Assembly (NCBI GenBank): GCA_016718385.1
Contig: JADKDK010000010.1
Location: forward strand, 1-61,276
Origin: Gammaproteobacteria bacterium
Lineage (GTDB): Bacteria > Pseudomonadota > Gammaproteobacteria > Pseudomonadales > UBA5518
Length of the DNA: 61,276 nucleotides
Reading direction: 5' to 3'
The position numbers were made by a program, and so were the translations under genes. Shown here piece by piece: positions 9,154 through 20,500 of the stretch. Under the pieces are notes generated by a model, which was not told the DNA's origin, ran no database searches, and saw only the letters and a list, made by a program, of their open reading frames with translations. Each line of letters opens with the position of its first letter. Positions within the stretch are counted from its first letter, which is position 1.

Positions 9154-11058
9154 ATGTGCGGCATAGCAGGCATTTTCGACACCCGCGGGCTGCGGCCCAT
9201 CGACCGGCCACTGCTGGAGCGCATGAACCAGGCGCAGTTCCATCGCGGGCCCGACGAGGGCGGCACCTTCATCGCGCCGGGCATCGGGCTGGCGCACCGG
9301 CGGCTCTCGATCATCGACGTCTCCACCGGGCAGCAGCCGCTGTTCAACCAGGATCGCTCGATCTGCATCGTCTTCAACGGCGAGATCTACAACTTCCAGT
9401 CCGTGCGCGCCGAACTGCAGGCGCTGGGCTACGCCTTCCAGACCCATTCCGACACCGAGGTCATCGTGCAGGCCTGGGCGGCCTGGGGCGAGGACTGCGT
9501 GCGCAAGTTGCGCGGCATGTTCGCCTTCGCCATCTGGGATACGCGCAAGGAGATACTCTTTCTCGCGCGTGACAGGTTGGGCATCAAGCCGTTGTTCTAT
9601 ACCTTGCTGCCGGACGGCCAGTTCCTGTTTGGCTCCGAGCTCAAGGTCATCGTCGAGCATCCCGGCTTGCGCCGCAGCCTGGATGTTCGCGCGGTCGAGG
9701 AGTACTTCGCGCTCGGGTATGTGCCCGAGCCCCGCACGATTTACGGCGAAGTCTGCAAGCTGCCGCCGGCGCATACGCTCACCATCGCCAGGGGCGGCGC
9801 AGCGGTGCAGCCGAAAGTGTACTGGGACCTGTCGTTCTACCCGGCGCAGGACCTCGATCACTCGCGCATCGGGGAAGAGCTCATCGCGCGATTCAAGGAG
9901 ACCGTCGACCTGCACCTGATGTCGGAAGTGCCGCTGGGCGCATTCCTGTCGGGCGGGGTCGACTCGAGCGGCGTCGTCGCGATGATGGCCCAGCTCCAGA
10001 GCGAACCGGTCAACACCTGCGCCATCGGCTTCAACGAAAAGAACTTCAACGAATCGGCATTTGCCCAGCAGGTGGCGGATCTCTACCGGACCAATCACCT
10101 GACGAAAATTGTCGAGCCGGACGATTTCGATCTGATCGACAAGCTCGCCACGCTCTATGACGAACCCTATGCCGACAGTTCGGCCATGCCGACTTACCGG
10201 GTCTGCGAGCTGGCGAGACAACGGGTGACCGTTGCCCTGTCGGGCGATGGCGGAGACGAGACCTTTGCCGGCTACCGTCGCTATCGCTGGCACATGAACG
10301 AGGAAAGGCTCAGGAACCTGCTGCCGCTGGGCATTCGCCGGCCGCTGTTTGGCTTCCTGGGGCGGGTATATCCCAAGGCCGACTGGGCCCCGCGCATGCT
10401 GCGTGCCAAGAGCACCTTCCAGTCCCTCGCTCTGGACAGCGTTCAAGGGTATTTTCACAGCGTCTCGCTGCTGCGCGATGAGCAGCGACAGGCGCTCTTC
10501 AGCCAGGGTTTGCAGCGCGAGCTGCAAGGCTACAACGCGATCGAAGTGTTCAGAAGGCATGCGGCGAACTTCAAGGGCGACGACACCCTGTCGCTGATCC
10601 AGTATCTCGATTTCAAGACCTATCTCGTCGGGGACATCCTCACGAAAGTCGATCGCGCGAGCATGGCGCATGCCCTCGAGGTGCGCGTGCCGCTGCTCGA
10701 TCACGTGTTCCTCGAGTGGTGTGCCGGCTTGCCGGCCGACATCAAGCTGAAGGGGCAGTCGACCAAGGATGTCTTCAAGAAGGCACTGGAGCCCTACCTG
10801 CCGCACGACATCCTGTACCGGCCGAAGATGGGGTTTGCGGTTCCGCTGGCGCACTGGTTCCGGGGGCCGCTCAGGCAGCGGGTCCGGGATGCGCTGCTCG
10901 GCGACATCATCGCCGACAGCGGCCTGTTCAACATGGATTTCGTGGCACAGATGGTGGACCAGCACCAGAGCGGTCGGCGAGATTTCAGCACGCCGATGTG
11001 GACACTCCTGATGTACGAATCGTTCGCCCGGCAGTGTTTCGCGTCGTCGCCGAAGTAG
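9154..11058 (+). CDS. XrtA/PEP-CTERM system amidotransferase (asparagine synthetase B-like)
   Basis: A 634-residue cytoplasmic glutamine amidotransferase. It begins MCGIAGIFD with the class II nucleophile Cys2, followed by FNGEIYNF. The ATP-pyrophosphatase domain carries SGGVDSS near residue 266 and ALSGDGGDETFAGYRRY. Length and the C-terminal TPMWTLLMYESFARQCF region match the exosortase A-associated amidotransferase subgroup, a constant neighbour of xrtA. It probably amidates a uronic acid or peptide-like group of the polysaccharide; the substrate is unproved. It is followed one base later by the GT4 gene, so the two are co-translated. Confidence 0.92.
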   Translation: MCGIAGIFDTRGLRPIDRPLLERMNQAQFHRGPDEGGTFIAPGIGLAHRRLSIIDVSTGQQPLFNQDRSICIVFNGEIYNFQSVRAELQALGYAFQTHSDTEVIVQAWAAWGEDCVRKLRGMFAFAIWDTRKEILFLARDRLGIKPLFYTLLPDGQFLFGSELKVIVEHPGLRRSLDVRAVEEYFALGYVPEPRTIYGEVCKLPPAHTLTIARGGAAVQPKVYWDLSFYPAQDLDHSRIGEELIARFKETVDLHLMSEVPLGAFLSGGVDSSGVVAMMAQLQSEPVNTCAIGFNEKNFNESAFAQQVADLYRTNHLTKIVEPDDFDLIDKLATLYDEPYADSSAMPTYRVCELARQRVTVALSGDGGDETFAGYRRYRWHMNEERLRNLLPLGIRRPLFGFLGRVYPKADWAPRMLRAKSTFQSLALDSVQGYFHSVSLLRDEQRQALFSQGLQRELQGYNAIEVFRRHAANFKGDDTLSLIQYLDFKTYLVGDILTKVDRASMAHALEVRVPLLDHVFLEWCAGLPADIKLKGQSTKDVFKKALEPYLPHDILYRPKMGFAVPLAHWFRGPLRQRVRDALLGDIIADSGLFNMDFVAQMVDQHQSGRRDFSTPMWTLLMYESFARQCFASSPK

Positions 11059-11059
11059 T

Positions 11060-12277
11060 ATGCGCATCCTTCACATCCTCGACCATTCGATCCCGCTGCA
11101 CAGCGGTTACACCTTCCGTACGCGCGCGATTCTGCAGCACCAGCGCGCGCTGGGTTGGGAGACGTTCCACCTGACGAGCCCCAAGCAGGGAAAGGTCTCT
11201 GCCGCCGTGGAGGAGGTGGACAACCTGGTTTTCCATCGATCGCCCCCGCTCGGCGGGTGGATTGGCGCCATGCCCATCGTGAACCAGTTCGCGCTCGTCT
11301 CCGTGCTCGCGCGACGTGCCAGGGAGGTAATTGCCGAAGTCAGACCGGACATCCTGCATGCACACTCCCCGTCATTGAACGGCCTGGCGGCGCTCAGCGC
11401 CGCCAGGAGTTGCGGTTTGCCCGTGGTATACGAAGTCCGGGCGTTCTGGGAGGACGCAGCCGTCGACCATGGAACGAGCAGCGAATGGGGCGTGCGTTAT
11501 CGCCTGACCCGAGCCAGCGAAACGTGGGTGCTGCGACGGGCCAGCGCCGTAACGACGATCTGCGAGGGGCTGCGGCGGGAAATGATCGATCAGCGCGGGA
11601 TTCCCGCGGAAAAGATCACCGTGATTCCGAATGCGGTCGACATCGAGGCGTTCAAGGTGCGCGAGTGTGCCGATCCGGCACTGCGCGCCGCGCTGGGGCT
11701 TGTCGGCAAGCGGGTGGTCGGGTTCATCGGCTCCTTCTACGCCTACGAGGGGCTCGAATTGTTGATCCGCTCCATGCCGGCGGTGCTTGCGCATGACCCG
11801 GATGTCCGCTTGCTGCTCGTTGGCGGTGGTCCGCAGGAATCGGCATTGAAGGCGCTGGTCCGGGAGCTGGCGTTGGAAAACTGCGTGCAGTTCACGGGTC
11901 GCGTGCCCCATGCCGAAGTGCAACGCTACTACGATCTGGTTGATTTGCTCGCCTATCCCCGGCTGAAGATGCGACTGACCGATCTGGTGACGCCGTTGAA
12001 GCCCCTGGAGGCCATGGCGCAGGAAAAGCTGGTGATTGCCTCCGACGTTGGTGGCCATCGGGAACTCATCCGCGACGGCGAGAATGGCTTCCTGTTCGCC
12101 CAGGGCAGCGCCGAATCCCTCGCCCGCAAGGTGATCGAGGTCTTCTCTTCGCAGGAGCAGTGGCAGCGCATTCGCACCGCAGGCCGGAAATTCGTCGAAT
12201 GCGAGCGCAACTGGGCCGCCAGTGTCAGCCGTTACGACGGCGTGTACCGGAAGCTGCTCACCGGGCATCCGGTTTGA
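11060..12277 (+). CDS. Exosortase A system-associated GT4 glycosyltransferase
   Basis: A 405-residue GT-B enzyme. The N-terminus MRILHILDHSIPLHSGYTFR and TSPKQG are characteristic of the exosortase A-linked GT4 subgroup. VIPNAVDIEAF and the C-terminal domain ending in PLKPLEAMAQEKLVIASDVG with the ExxxxxE-type donor site are typical of family 4. It would transfer one sugar in the cytoplasm. It starts one base after the amidotransferase stop and ends in TTGA overlapping the TTG start of the next glycosyltransferase. Confidence 0.92.
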   Translation: MRILHILDHSIPLHSGYTFRTRAILQHQRALGWETFHLTSPKQGKVSAAVEEVDNLVFHRSPPLGGWIGAMPIVNQFALVSVLARRAREVIAEVRPDILHAHSPSLNGLAALSAARSCGLPVVYEVRAFWEDAAVDHGTSSEWGVRYRLTRASETWVLRRASAVTTICEGLRREMIDQRGIPAEKITVIPNAVDIEAFKVRECADPALRAALGLVGKRVVGFIGSFYAYEGLELLIRSMPAVLAHDPDVRLLLVGGGPQESALKALVRELALENCVQFTGRVPHAEVQRYYDLVDLLAYPRLKMRLTDLVTPLKPLEAMAQEKLVIASDVGGHRELIRDGENGFLFAQGSAESLARKVIEVFSSQEQWQRIRTAGRKFVECERNWAASVSRYDGVYRKLLTGHPV

Positions 12278-13368
12278 AGGCCCTGACCGTTGCCCTGGTC
12301 GGGCCGCTTCCGCCCCCCTCGGGTGGAATGGCCAACCAGTCCATCCAGATGAGGCAACTGCTCGAGAGCGCCGGCATCGAGGTGCGCTTCGCGAGAGTGA
12401 ACGAACCCTATCGCCCGGCCGTTCTCGCGCGGGCGAAAGGCGTACGTGCGGTCGTGCGGCTCATTGCCTACGTCGTGAACATCTGGCGGATGTTTGCCGC
12501 GGTGGACGTGGTCCACGTCATGGCGAATTCCGGCTGGTCGTGGCACCTGTTCGCCGCGCCCGCGATATGGGTTGCCCGCATGCGATCGAAGCCGGTCGTG
12601 GTCAATTATCGCGGCGGAGAAGCCGAGAAGTTCTTCCGGCGAGAGTGGCGATGGGTGAGGCCCACGCTCGCGCGAGCGGATGCCGTGGTCGTGCCATCAC
12701 CATTCCTGGAGCAGGTTTTCGCGCAGCGTGGCATTCGCTGCTCCATTGTTCCGAACGTGCTGGACATGGAGCGCTTCGCTCCGCCCGCGGTGCAACGGGA
12801 CTTCGGCAATTCGCCGCACGTGGTGGTGACGCGCAACCTGGAGAAGATCTACGACGTGCCGACGGCGATCCGGGCCTTCGAGGCAGTGTCACGGGAGTAC
12901 CCGGGCGCGCGCCTGACGATCGCCGGCTCGGGTCCCGAAGAGGCGGCATTGAGGGCGCTGGTGGCCGCGATGAACCTGGATGATCGTGTGTCGTTCAGTG
13001 GTCGCCTGAGCAATGAAGAGGTTGCCGCGCTCTATCAGCGTGCCGACCTGATGCTGAATGCCAGTCTCGAAGACAACTCGCCGAACTCGCTGATCGAGGC
13101 GCTCGCTTGCGGTGTTCCCGTTGTCAGTACCAGTGCCGGCGGGATTCCGCTGCTGGTACGGGATCGGGTTTCCGCAATGCTGGTTCCGGTCCGTGATCCT
13201 GTCGCACTGGGGGCCGCGGCTCTCGAGGTGCTCGCGGATGCAGCGCTCAGGCGGAACATGGTTCGGGAAGGTCTCGAACTGGCCAGGAAGTTCGAGAAGA
13301 CGAGGGTCCTGGCGCTTTGGCAGGCGGAATACGCGAAGGTGTTGTCGTCCCCGGCGCCAGGTCATTAG
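12274..13368 (+). CDS. GT4-family glycosyltransferase
   Basis: A 364-residue GT-B protein. It starts at TTG 12274, which overlaps the stop of the preceding gene (TTGA) and gives VALVGPLPPPSGGMANQS, a canonical GT4 glycine loop. Later motifs are VPNVLDMERFAP, LEKIYDVPTAIRAF and the donor-binding EDNSPNSLIEALACGVPVVS. It probably adds the next sugar after the upstream GT4. It is the last gene of the tightly packed run; a 210-base gap holding a REP element separates it from the NRPS genes. Confidence 0.9.
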   Translation: MKALTVALVGPLPPPSGGMANQSIQMRQLLESAGIEVRFARVNEPYRPAVLARAKGVRAVVRLIAYVVNIWRMFAAVDVVHVMANSGWSWHLFAAPAIWVARMRSKPVVVNYRGGEAEKFFRREWRWVRPTLARADAVVVPSPFLEQVFAQRGIRCSIVPNVLDMERFAPPAVQRDFGNSPHVVVTRNLEKIYDVPTAIRAFEAVSREYPGARLTIAGSGPEEAALRALVAAMNLDDRVSFSGRLSNEEVAALYQRADLMLNASLEDNSPNSLIEALACGVPVVSTSAGGIPLLVRDRVSAMLVPVRDPVALGAAALEVLADAALRRNMVREGLELARKFEKTRVLALWQAEYAKVLSSPAPGH

Positions 13369-13482
13369 CCGCGCCATCGGGCGTCGCGTCGGAGTTGACG
13401 GATCTGTGCAGCGACGTCTTGTTCTGATTGCCGTCCAGGCGAATAGTCTCGGGCGGAAACTCGGTGCGCTGGTAGATCGCCC

Positions 13483-13548
13483 GTAGGAGCGGGCCATGCC
13501 CGCGACCAATGTGCGATCGCGCAACGCACACTCGCGGGCATGGCGCGT
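13483..13548. repeat. REP-like palindrome, degenerate right arm
   Basis: The left arm GTAGGAGCGGGCCATGCCCG is intact. The right arm (about 13531-13547) is shortened and mutated (CTCGCGGGCATGGCGCG). It lies between the glycosyltransferase gene and the first NRPS gene. Confidence 0.8.
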
Positions 13549-13578
13549 TGATGCCTGCGTGGCTGCTATATTCAACCG

Positions 13579-16500
13579 ATGGCGGGAATACAGCAGAATC
13601 TAATAGCCCCGATGCTGGCGGATGAGACCTACGCCTTCCCGGCCTCCTTTGCGCAACAGCGGCTGTGGATCGTCGACCAGCTGGCGCGGCACTCCGGCGC
13701 GTACAACATGCCGTTTGCCTATCGCCTGCGCGGGCCGCTGTCGGTTGCCGCGCTGCGCGCGGCGCTGCAGGCGCTGGTGGACCGCCACGAAGCGCTGCGC
13801 ACCACTTTCGTTGCCGAGGGCGGATCGCTGAAGCAGGTGGTGCACGGCGAACACGTCGTCGATCTGGAAGGCGGCGCGGTGGATGAGCGGGGTGCTGCGG
13901 CAGCAGGCGGGCAACTGGCGCAAATCCTCGAGGCCGAGGCGCACTATCCCTTCGATCTGGCCGCGGGGCCGCTGTTCCGCGCGCGACTGATCGGGCTGGG
14001 TGCAGCGGAGCACATCCTGATCCTGAACATGCACCACATCGTCTCCGATGGCTGGTCGCACGACGTGCTCGAGCGCGATCTCGGCGAGCTCTATGACTCG
14101 GCCGCGACGCATCGCCCCGCCCATCTCCCGGAATTGCCGATCCAGTACGCCGACTACGCCGTGTGGCAGCGCGACTGGCTTTGCGGCGACGTGCTGGAGC
14201 GGCAGTTGGCCTATTGGCGCGCACAACTTGCCGATCTGCCGGCGTTGCAGTTGCCGACCGACTACCCGCGCCCGGCGAAGCAGGGCTTCCAGGGCGCGAC
14301 GGTGCGCTGCGAGATCCCGCCGGATGTGGCCGGGCAACTGCGGGGACTCGCGCAGCGCGCCCGCGCCACGCTGTTCATGACGCTGCTCGCCGCGTTCCAC
14401 GTGTTGCTGGCACGTCATTCGGACCAGGACGACCTGGCCATCGGATCGCCGGTGGCCGGCCGCAACCGGCCCGAGCTGGAGGGCGTGATCGGCTGCTTCG
14501 TCAACTCGTTGGTGCTGCGCAACCGTATCGGGGCCGAGGCGACTTTCCCGGCGTTTCTGCAGGAGGTCCGTGGCGTCCTGCTCGATGCCCTGTCGCACCA
14601 GGAGTTGCCGTTCGAGAAGCTGGTTGCCGAGCTGCTCCCCGATCGCGAGACGAACCGCAATCCGCTGTTCCAGGTCATGTTCTCGCTGCGTGGCGAAGGA
14701 GACGGCGGCCTGCGCCTGGCCGGGCTCGAGGTCGAGCCGCTAGGCATCCCGACCGAGGTCGCCAAGGTGGACCTTGCCCTGTTCGTGCGCGAGAGCGCGG
14801 GCGGATTGCGCTGCCACCTCAACTACAACACCGCGCTGTTCGCCGAGGCCACGGCGCAGGCGATGCTCGATCAGTTCGGGGAGTTGCTCACCGACATTGC
14901 CGGCAGTCCGAACAGGCCGGTTTCGGCCTTGCGCCTGCTGGGCGATGCCGGGCGGACGCGAATCCTCCACGACCGGAACGACACCGTCAGCGAGTTCCCG
15001 CGCAGCCAAGCACTCGGCGCGTTGTTTGCGGCGCAGGCAGCCCGGACGCCAGCGGCAGTGGCGGTGCGTGACGATCGCGCCGAGCTGAGCTACGCGGAAC
15101 TCGAGCGCCGCTCGAACCAGCTGGCGCACTACCTGCTCGCGTGCGGGGTCGAACCCGATCAGCCGGTTGGCCTGGCGGTGTCGCGCTCGGTGAACCTCGC
15201 TGTGGGGGTGCTGGGCATCGTCAAGGCCGGGGGCGCCTACGTGCCGCTGGATGCCGACTACCCCGCCGAGCGCCTGCAATTCATGCTCGACGATGCGCGC
15301 GTGCAGGTGCTGGTCACCGAAAGCGGTCACGCGGCGCGGCTGGATCCGCGTGCACGCAGGGTGGTCGATCTCGTGCGCGAACGGCGCGCGATCGAGACGC
15401 AGCCCGACGCCGTGCCCGCCGTGCGCCTGAGCGGCGACAACCTGGCGTACGTGGTCTACACCTCGGGTTCGACGGGTAAGCCAAAGGGCGTGTGCATTCC
15501 GCAGTGCGCGGTCAGCCGCCTGGTCGTCAATACCAATTACATGCAACTGGCCAGCGGGGACCGGGTCGCGCAGCTCTCGAACATCTCCTTCGATGCGGCG
15601 ACCTTCGAGATCTGGGGCGCATTGCTGTCGGGCGCGACGCTGGAGATTTTTGCCCGCAACGTGCTGCTGTCTCCCGAGGCCTTTCGCGGGCAACTGGTCT
15701 CGCGTTGCATCAGCGCCCTGTTCGTGACCACGGCGCTGTTCAACCGGCTGGTCGCCTGGTCACCGCATGTTTTTGCCGGTGTCGATACGGTCATCGTCGG
15801 CGGCGAGGCGCTCGATGTGGCCTCGGTCAGGAAGGTGCTCGCGGCCGACAAGCCGCGCCGCCTGCTGAATGGCTACGGGCCGACCGAGTGCACCACCTTC
15901 GCGACATGGCACGAGATCACGCCCGCCGATGCCGCGCGCCGGAGCATCCCCATCGGCCGGCCCCTCAGCAATACGCAGGCATTCGTGCTCGACGACGCCC
16001 CTGGAGCTGACGCCGGTCGGCGTGGCCGGCGAGTTGTATCTGGGTGGCGAAGGCCTTGCGCGGGGGGTATCTGAATCAGCCCGGACTGACGGCGGAAAGG
16101 TTCATCGCCAGCCCGTTCGCGGCGGGCGAAAGGCTGTACCGCACGGGCGACCGGGTGCGTTTGCGCGCCGATGGCGCCATCGAGTTCATCGGGCGCCTCG
16201 ACAACCAGGTCAAGATCCGCGGCCATCGCATCGAGCCGGGGGAAATCGAGGCCGCGCTCGAGCGCCACGAGGCCATCGCCAGCAGCCTGGTGATCGTGGA
16301 TGGCAATGGCGCCGATGACAGGCGCCTGGTGGCTTACGTGGTCCCGGCCGGATCCGGGGCCATCGACGCGGCCATGATGCGCGACTACCTGAAGACGCAG
16401 CTGCCCGACTACATGCTTCCCGCGGCGGTGGTGGCGGTGCCGGCCTGGCCGTTGACCGCCAACGGCAAGATCGATCGCAAGGCATTGCCGAAGCCGTCCG

Positions 16501-17534
16501 CAGAGGCGGCACGGGCGGCGGTGCCGGTACAGCCCCGGAGCCAGGCCGAGCTGCACCTGTGCAAGATCTGGGAGGACCTGCTCGGCGTCGAGCAAGTCGG
16601 CGTCAGGGACGATTTCTTCGCGCTGGGTGGTCACTCGCTGCTCGCGGTCAGCATGTTCGATGCCGTCGAGCAGCTGTTCGGCAAGCGCATCCCGATGGAT
16701 ACGCTCTGGTACGAGGGCGGCACCGTCGAGACGCTTGCCCGCATCCTCCAGCAGGATCAGGACGCCATCGAGTGGCCCACGCTGGTACCGATGCGGGCGC
16801 AGGGTACGCGCCAGCCGTTGTTCGTCGTGCACACGATGGGCGGCAACCTGTTCCACTACCACGACCTCGTGCGGGAGCTGGGGCCCGATCAGCCGGTCTA
16901 TGGGCTGCAGGCGCGGGGCGTCTACGGCAAGGAGGCGCCGCGCAGCACGGTGGAGGCGATTGCCGCCGATTGCATCGAGGCGATGCGCCGTGTCCAGCGA
17001 TCCGGCCCGTACCGCATCGTGGGCTTTTCCAGCGGCGGCGTGGTGGCCTACGAGATGGCGCAGCAGCTGCAGCGCAACGGGGAGCCGGCAGGCGCCGTCG
17101 TGCTGATCGATGCCTTCATGCCCGGGTTTACCGGGCCAGCTCGTCTGCTCGGCGCGCTCAGGGCCATGCGGCATGCGGAATCGGCAAGGGAGATCCAGGA
17201 ACGCGTGTATCACCTGGTGTTGGGTGGATTGCGTCTTGCGCGGCTGCGAGCGCTGGTGCAGATCGGCGAAGCCCAGCGCTGGGCGCACTGGAGCTATGTG
17301 CCGCGTCCCTATGCGGGCAGGCTCCACCTGTTCGTGGCCGAGGAGAACGAGAAGGCCGGCAACAGCCCCGCGAGGCGCCTGCGCCCGCTGCTGGGCGAGC
17401 AACTGCTCACGCATCTCATTCCCGGCACGCACGGCACCATGGTGCGGTATCCCCACGTCACGCAGCTGGCCACGCAATTGAACACGGTGATCGCCGGTGG
17501 CGATTCCGGGAACGGGACGGCACGGGATGACTGA
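13579..17534 (+). CDS. Nonribosomal peptide synthetase, C-A-PCP-TE (two frameshifts)
   Basis: One full elongation/termination module. The condensation domain (about 13620-14930) has MHHIVSDGWS. The adenylation domain has YTSGSTGKPKGV, NGYGPTECT, YRTGDRVR, GRLDNQVKIRGHRIEPGEIE and NGKIDRKAL. The carrier domain has DDFFALGGHSLL with the phosphopantetheine Ser, and the type I thioesterase has the GFSSGG nucleophile elbow. My manual read of the ten specificity positions is D-A-F-F-I-G-G-T-F-K, one residue from the classical valine code, so Val or another branched aliphatic residue is likely (inference). The frame breaks near 16003 (extra C in CCCC) and near 16065 (extra G in a six-G run), both between A5 and A7; the protein is otherwise continuous. 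Its stop overlaps the next NRPS start. Confidence 0.9.
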
Positions 17535-20500
17535 TCTCGAGCAAAGGCTGAAGGGGCTTTCACCGGCGGCACGGCGCCTGCTGCTCGACGCGCATGGCGG
17601 CTCGCTCTCGGAGGCATTGCGCGAGCGCATCCGGCTGCACAAGCCCGAGATGGTGTCGCTGCTGAACGGGCTGCAATCGCGCCAAACAGCTGCGGTGGAA
17701 GCGGGATGCGGCGGGACGGCGGAAGAGCGCGTGCCGCTCAGCTATGCCCAGCAGCGCATGTGGTTTCTCGCACAAATGGAGCCCGCTTCGGGCGCCTACA
17801 ACATAGCGGTTGCGTTGCGGCTGGACGGGCAACTGGACGTCGCGCTGCTGCAGGAGGCGCTGAATCGAGTTGTGGCAAGGCACGAGGCGCTGAGAACGAC
17901 CGTCGCAGTGGAGCAGGAGCACGCGGTGCAATGGGTGCATCCCGTCATCGACGCAGGCATCGGGGTCGAGGTCCTGGAGCCAGCCCCGCCTTCAGAGCAC
18001 GAAGCGGCGGTGCGCCGGCGCCTGGAGCAGGAAGCATTGCGCCCCTTCGATCTCGAGCGTGGACCCTTGCTGCGGGCCTTGTTGCTGCGCCTCGCGGCCA
18101 CGAAGCACGTCCTTTTGCTCACCATGCACCACATCATCGGTGACGGTTGGTCGCGTGGTGTGCTGAATCGCGAACTCTCGGTCTGTTACAACGCACTGGT
18201 GCGGGGAACGGACCCCGTGCTGCCGGTGCTGCGCGTGCAATATGCCGATTATGCCCGCTGGCAACGGGATTACCTGCACGGCCCCGAGATGCAGCGCCAG
18301 CTCGATTACTGGAAGTCGCGGCTGGACGGGCTGGAGCAACTGAATCTGCCCATCGACAAGCCGCGTCCGGCGCAGTTGAGCGGGCGGGGTGACAGCGTGG
18401 GATTCTCGCTGCCGCACGAGTTGTCCGAGGCCCTGTACGCACTGAGCCGTCGCCATGGGGTGACGCCGTTCATGCTGTTGCTTGCCGGATTCGCCGTATT
18501 GCTTTATCGCTACAGCGGGCAAACGGATATAGCGGTGGGTACGCCTATTGCGGGTCGGCGCCGCAAGGAGTTCGAGGAACTGGTCGGCTTCTTCGTCAAC
18601 ACGCTGGTCATGCGCACGGATCTCGCGGGCGATCCGCCGTTTACCGAGGTGCTGCGCCGCGTGCGCGACACCGCGCTGGATGCCTACGACCACCAGGATC
18701 TGCCGTTCGAGCGCCTTGTCGAGGAGCTGGCGCCGGCGCGGGATCGCAGCCGCAACCCGGTGTTCCAGGTGATGTTCGCGTTCCTGAACGTACCGGAAAG
18801 CCCGCTCCAGTTGGAGGGGCTCGAGGTGTCGCGCTTCCCGATGGACCTTCGCAACGAATTATTCGACCTGTCGCTGACTATGCAGATGACCTCCGACGGG
18901 CTGGTCGGCACTTTCAGCTACAGCAGCGATCTGTTCGAGACCGGGTCCATCGAACGCATGGCCGGGGGGTTCCGGCACTTGCTGGAGTCCGTTGTTGCGG
19001 ACCCCGCACGGCCCGTGCATGCGCTGGCGATGCTGGATGACCGCGAACTGCGCGCGCTGCTGCTCGACTGGAACGCCACCGCACGCCGCTACGACGCCGA
19101 CGTCTGCATTCAAACGATGATCGAGCAGCAGGCGGCCCGCGCGCCCGAGCAGGTGGCGGTCGTCTGCGGCGGTGCACGCCTGGCATACGGTGAGCTGAAT
19201 GCCAGTGCAAACCGCCTTGCCCATTTCCTGCGCGCGCAAGGCGTAGCGCCGGATCAGCTGATCGGCCTCTGCATCAGGCCGTCGCTGGAGATGGTGGTTG
19301 CGATCCTCGGCGTGCTCAAGGCCGGTGGTGCCTATGTGCCGATGGATCCGGGGTATCCCGCCGATCGGCTCGCGTTCATGATCGAGGATTCCGGTGTGCC
19401 GCTCGTGCTCAGCGATGGCGAGCTTCCGCTCGCGCAGGCACCGCTGGCGGCGCGAACGGTTCGCCTCGACCGTGACCGGGATGCGATCGCGCAGTTTCCC
19501 GCGGTCAATCCCCCGGCAGTGGTCGATGGTTCGAACCTCGCGTACATGATCTATACCTCCGGATCGACGGGCCAGCCCAAGGGCGTGCTGATCGAGCACC
19601 GCTCGGTGCGCAACCTCGCCGAGGGGCTCAGGGAGCGGCTCGGCTGCGATGCAGTCGACCGACCGCTGCGCAACTGTCTGAGCGCCAGCATCTCCTTCGA
19701 TGCCTCTGTCGACAACTGGGTGATGCTGGCTTTCGGTGACGAGTTACACGTGATCGAACAGGAGCTGAGGACCGACAGCGCGGGCCTGTTGCGCTACGTG
19801 CGCGAGCAGCAGATCGACAGGCTGGATTCCGTGCCGGCGCAGTTGGCTTTATTGGTGGAGGAAGGCCTGCTGGAGGGATCCTGGGTGCCGCCGATCATCA
19901 CCGTGGGTGGCGAGGCGGTGGACCCGCAACTCTGGGACCGGCTTGGCGCTGATACGCGTGCCGCTATCTACAACCTCTACGGGCCCACGGAATGCACTGT
20001 CGAGGTCATGGTGGCGCGGATCGGCGCGGATTCCGGTACGCCGGTGATTGGTCGGCCACTGGCCAATTCGCGGATCTACCTGCTCGATGGTCATGGCAAT
20101 CCGGTGCCGCCGGGCGCAGTCGGCGAGATCCATATTGGTGGCGACGGTCTCGCCCGTGGGTACCATCGGCGCCCGGAGCTCACGGCCGAGAAATTCGTAA
20201 TGCACACGCTGCCGGGGCACGCGCCGCAACGTCTATACCGGACCGGCGATTTCGGGCGCTTCCTGCCCGATGGCACGCTGGTGTTTCTGGGCCGGCGTGA
20301 CGGGCTGGTCAAGCTCAGGGGGCACACGATTGAACTTGGAGAAGTCGAGGCGGTGATCGCGCTGATGCCCGGTGTGCTGGGTGTCACGGCGATCCTTCGC
20401 GAGGACGATCCCGTTAGTCCGATCCTCGTGGCCTATGTGCGCGGTGACCCGGCGGCGAAGCCTGACGTGGACGAACTCAGGGAAATGGCGCAATCGAAGC

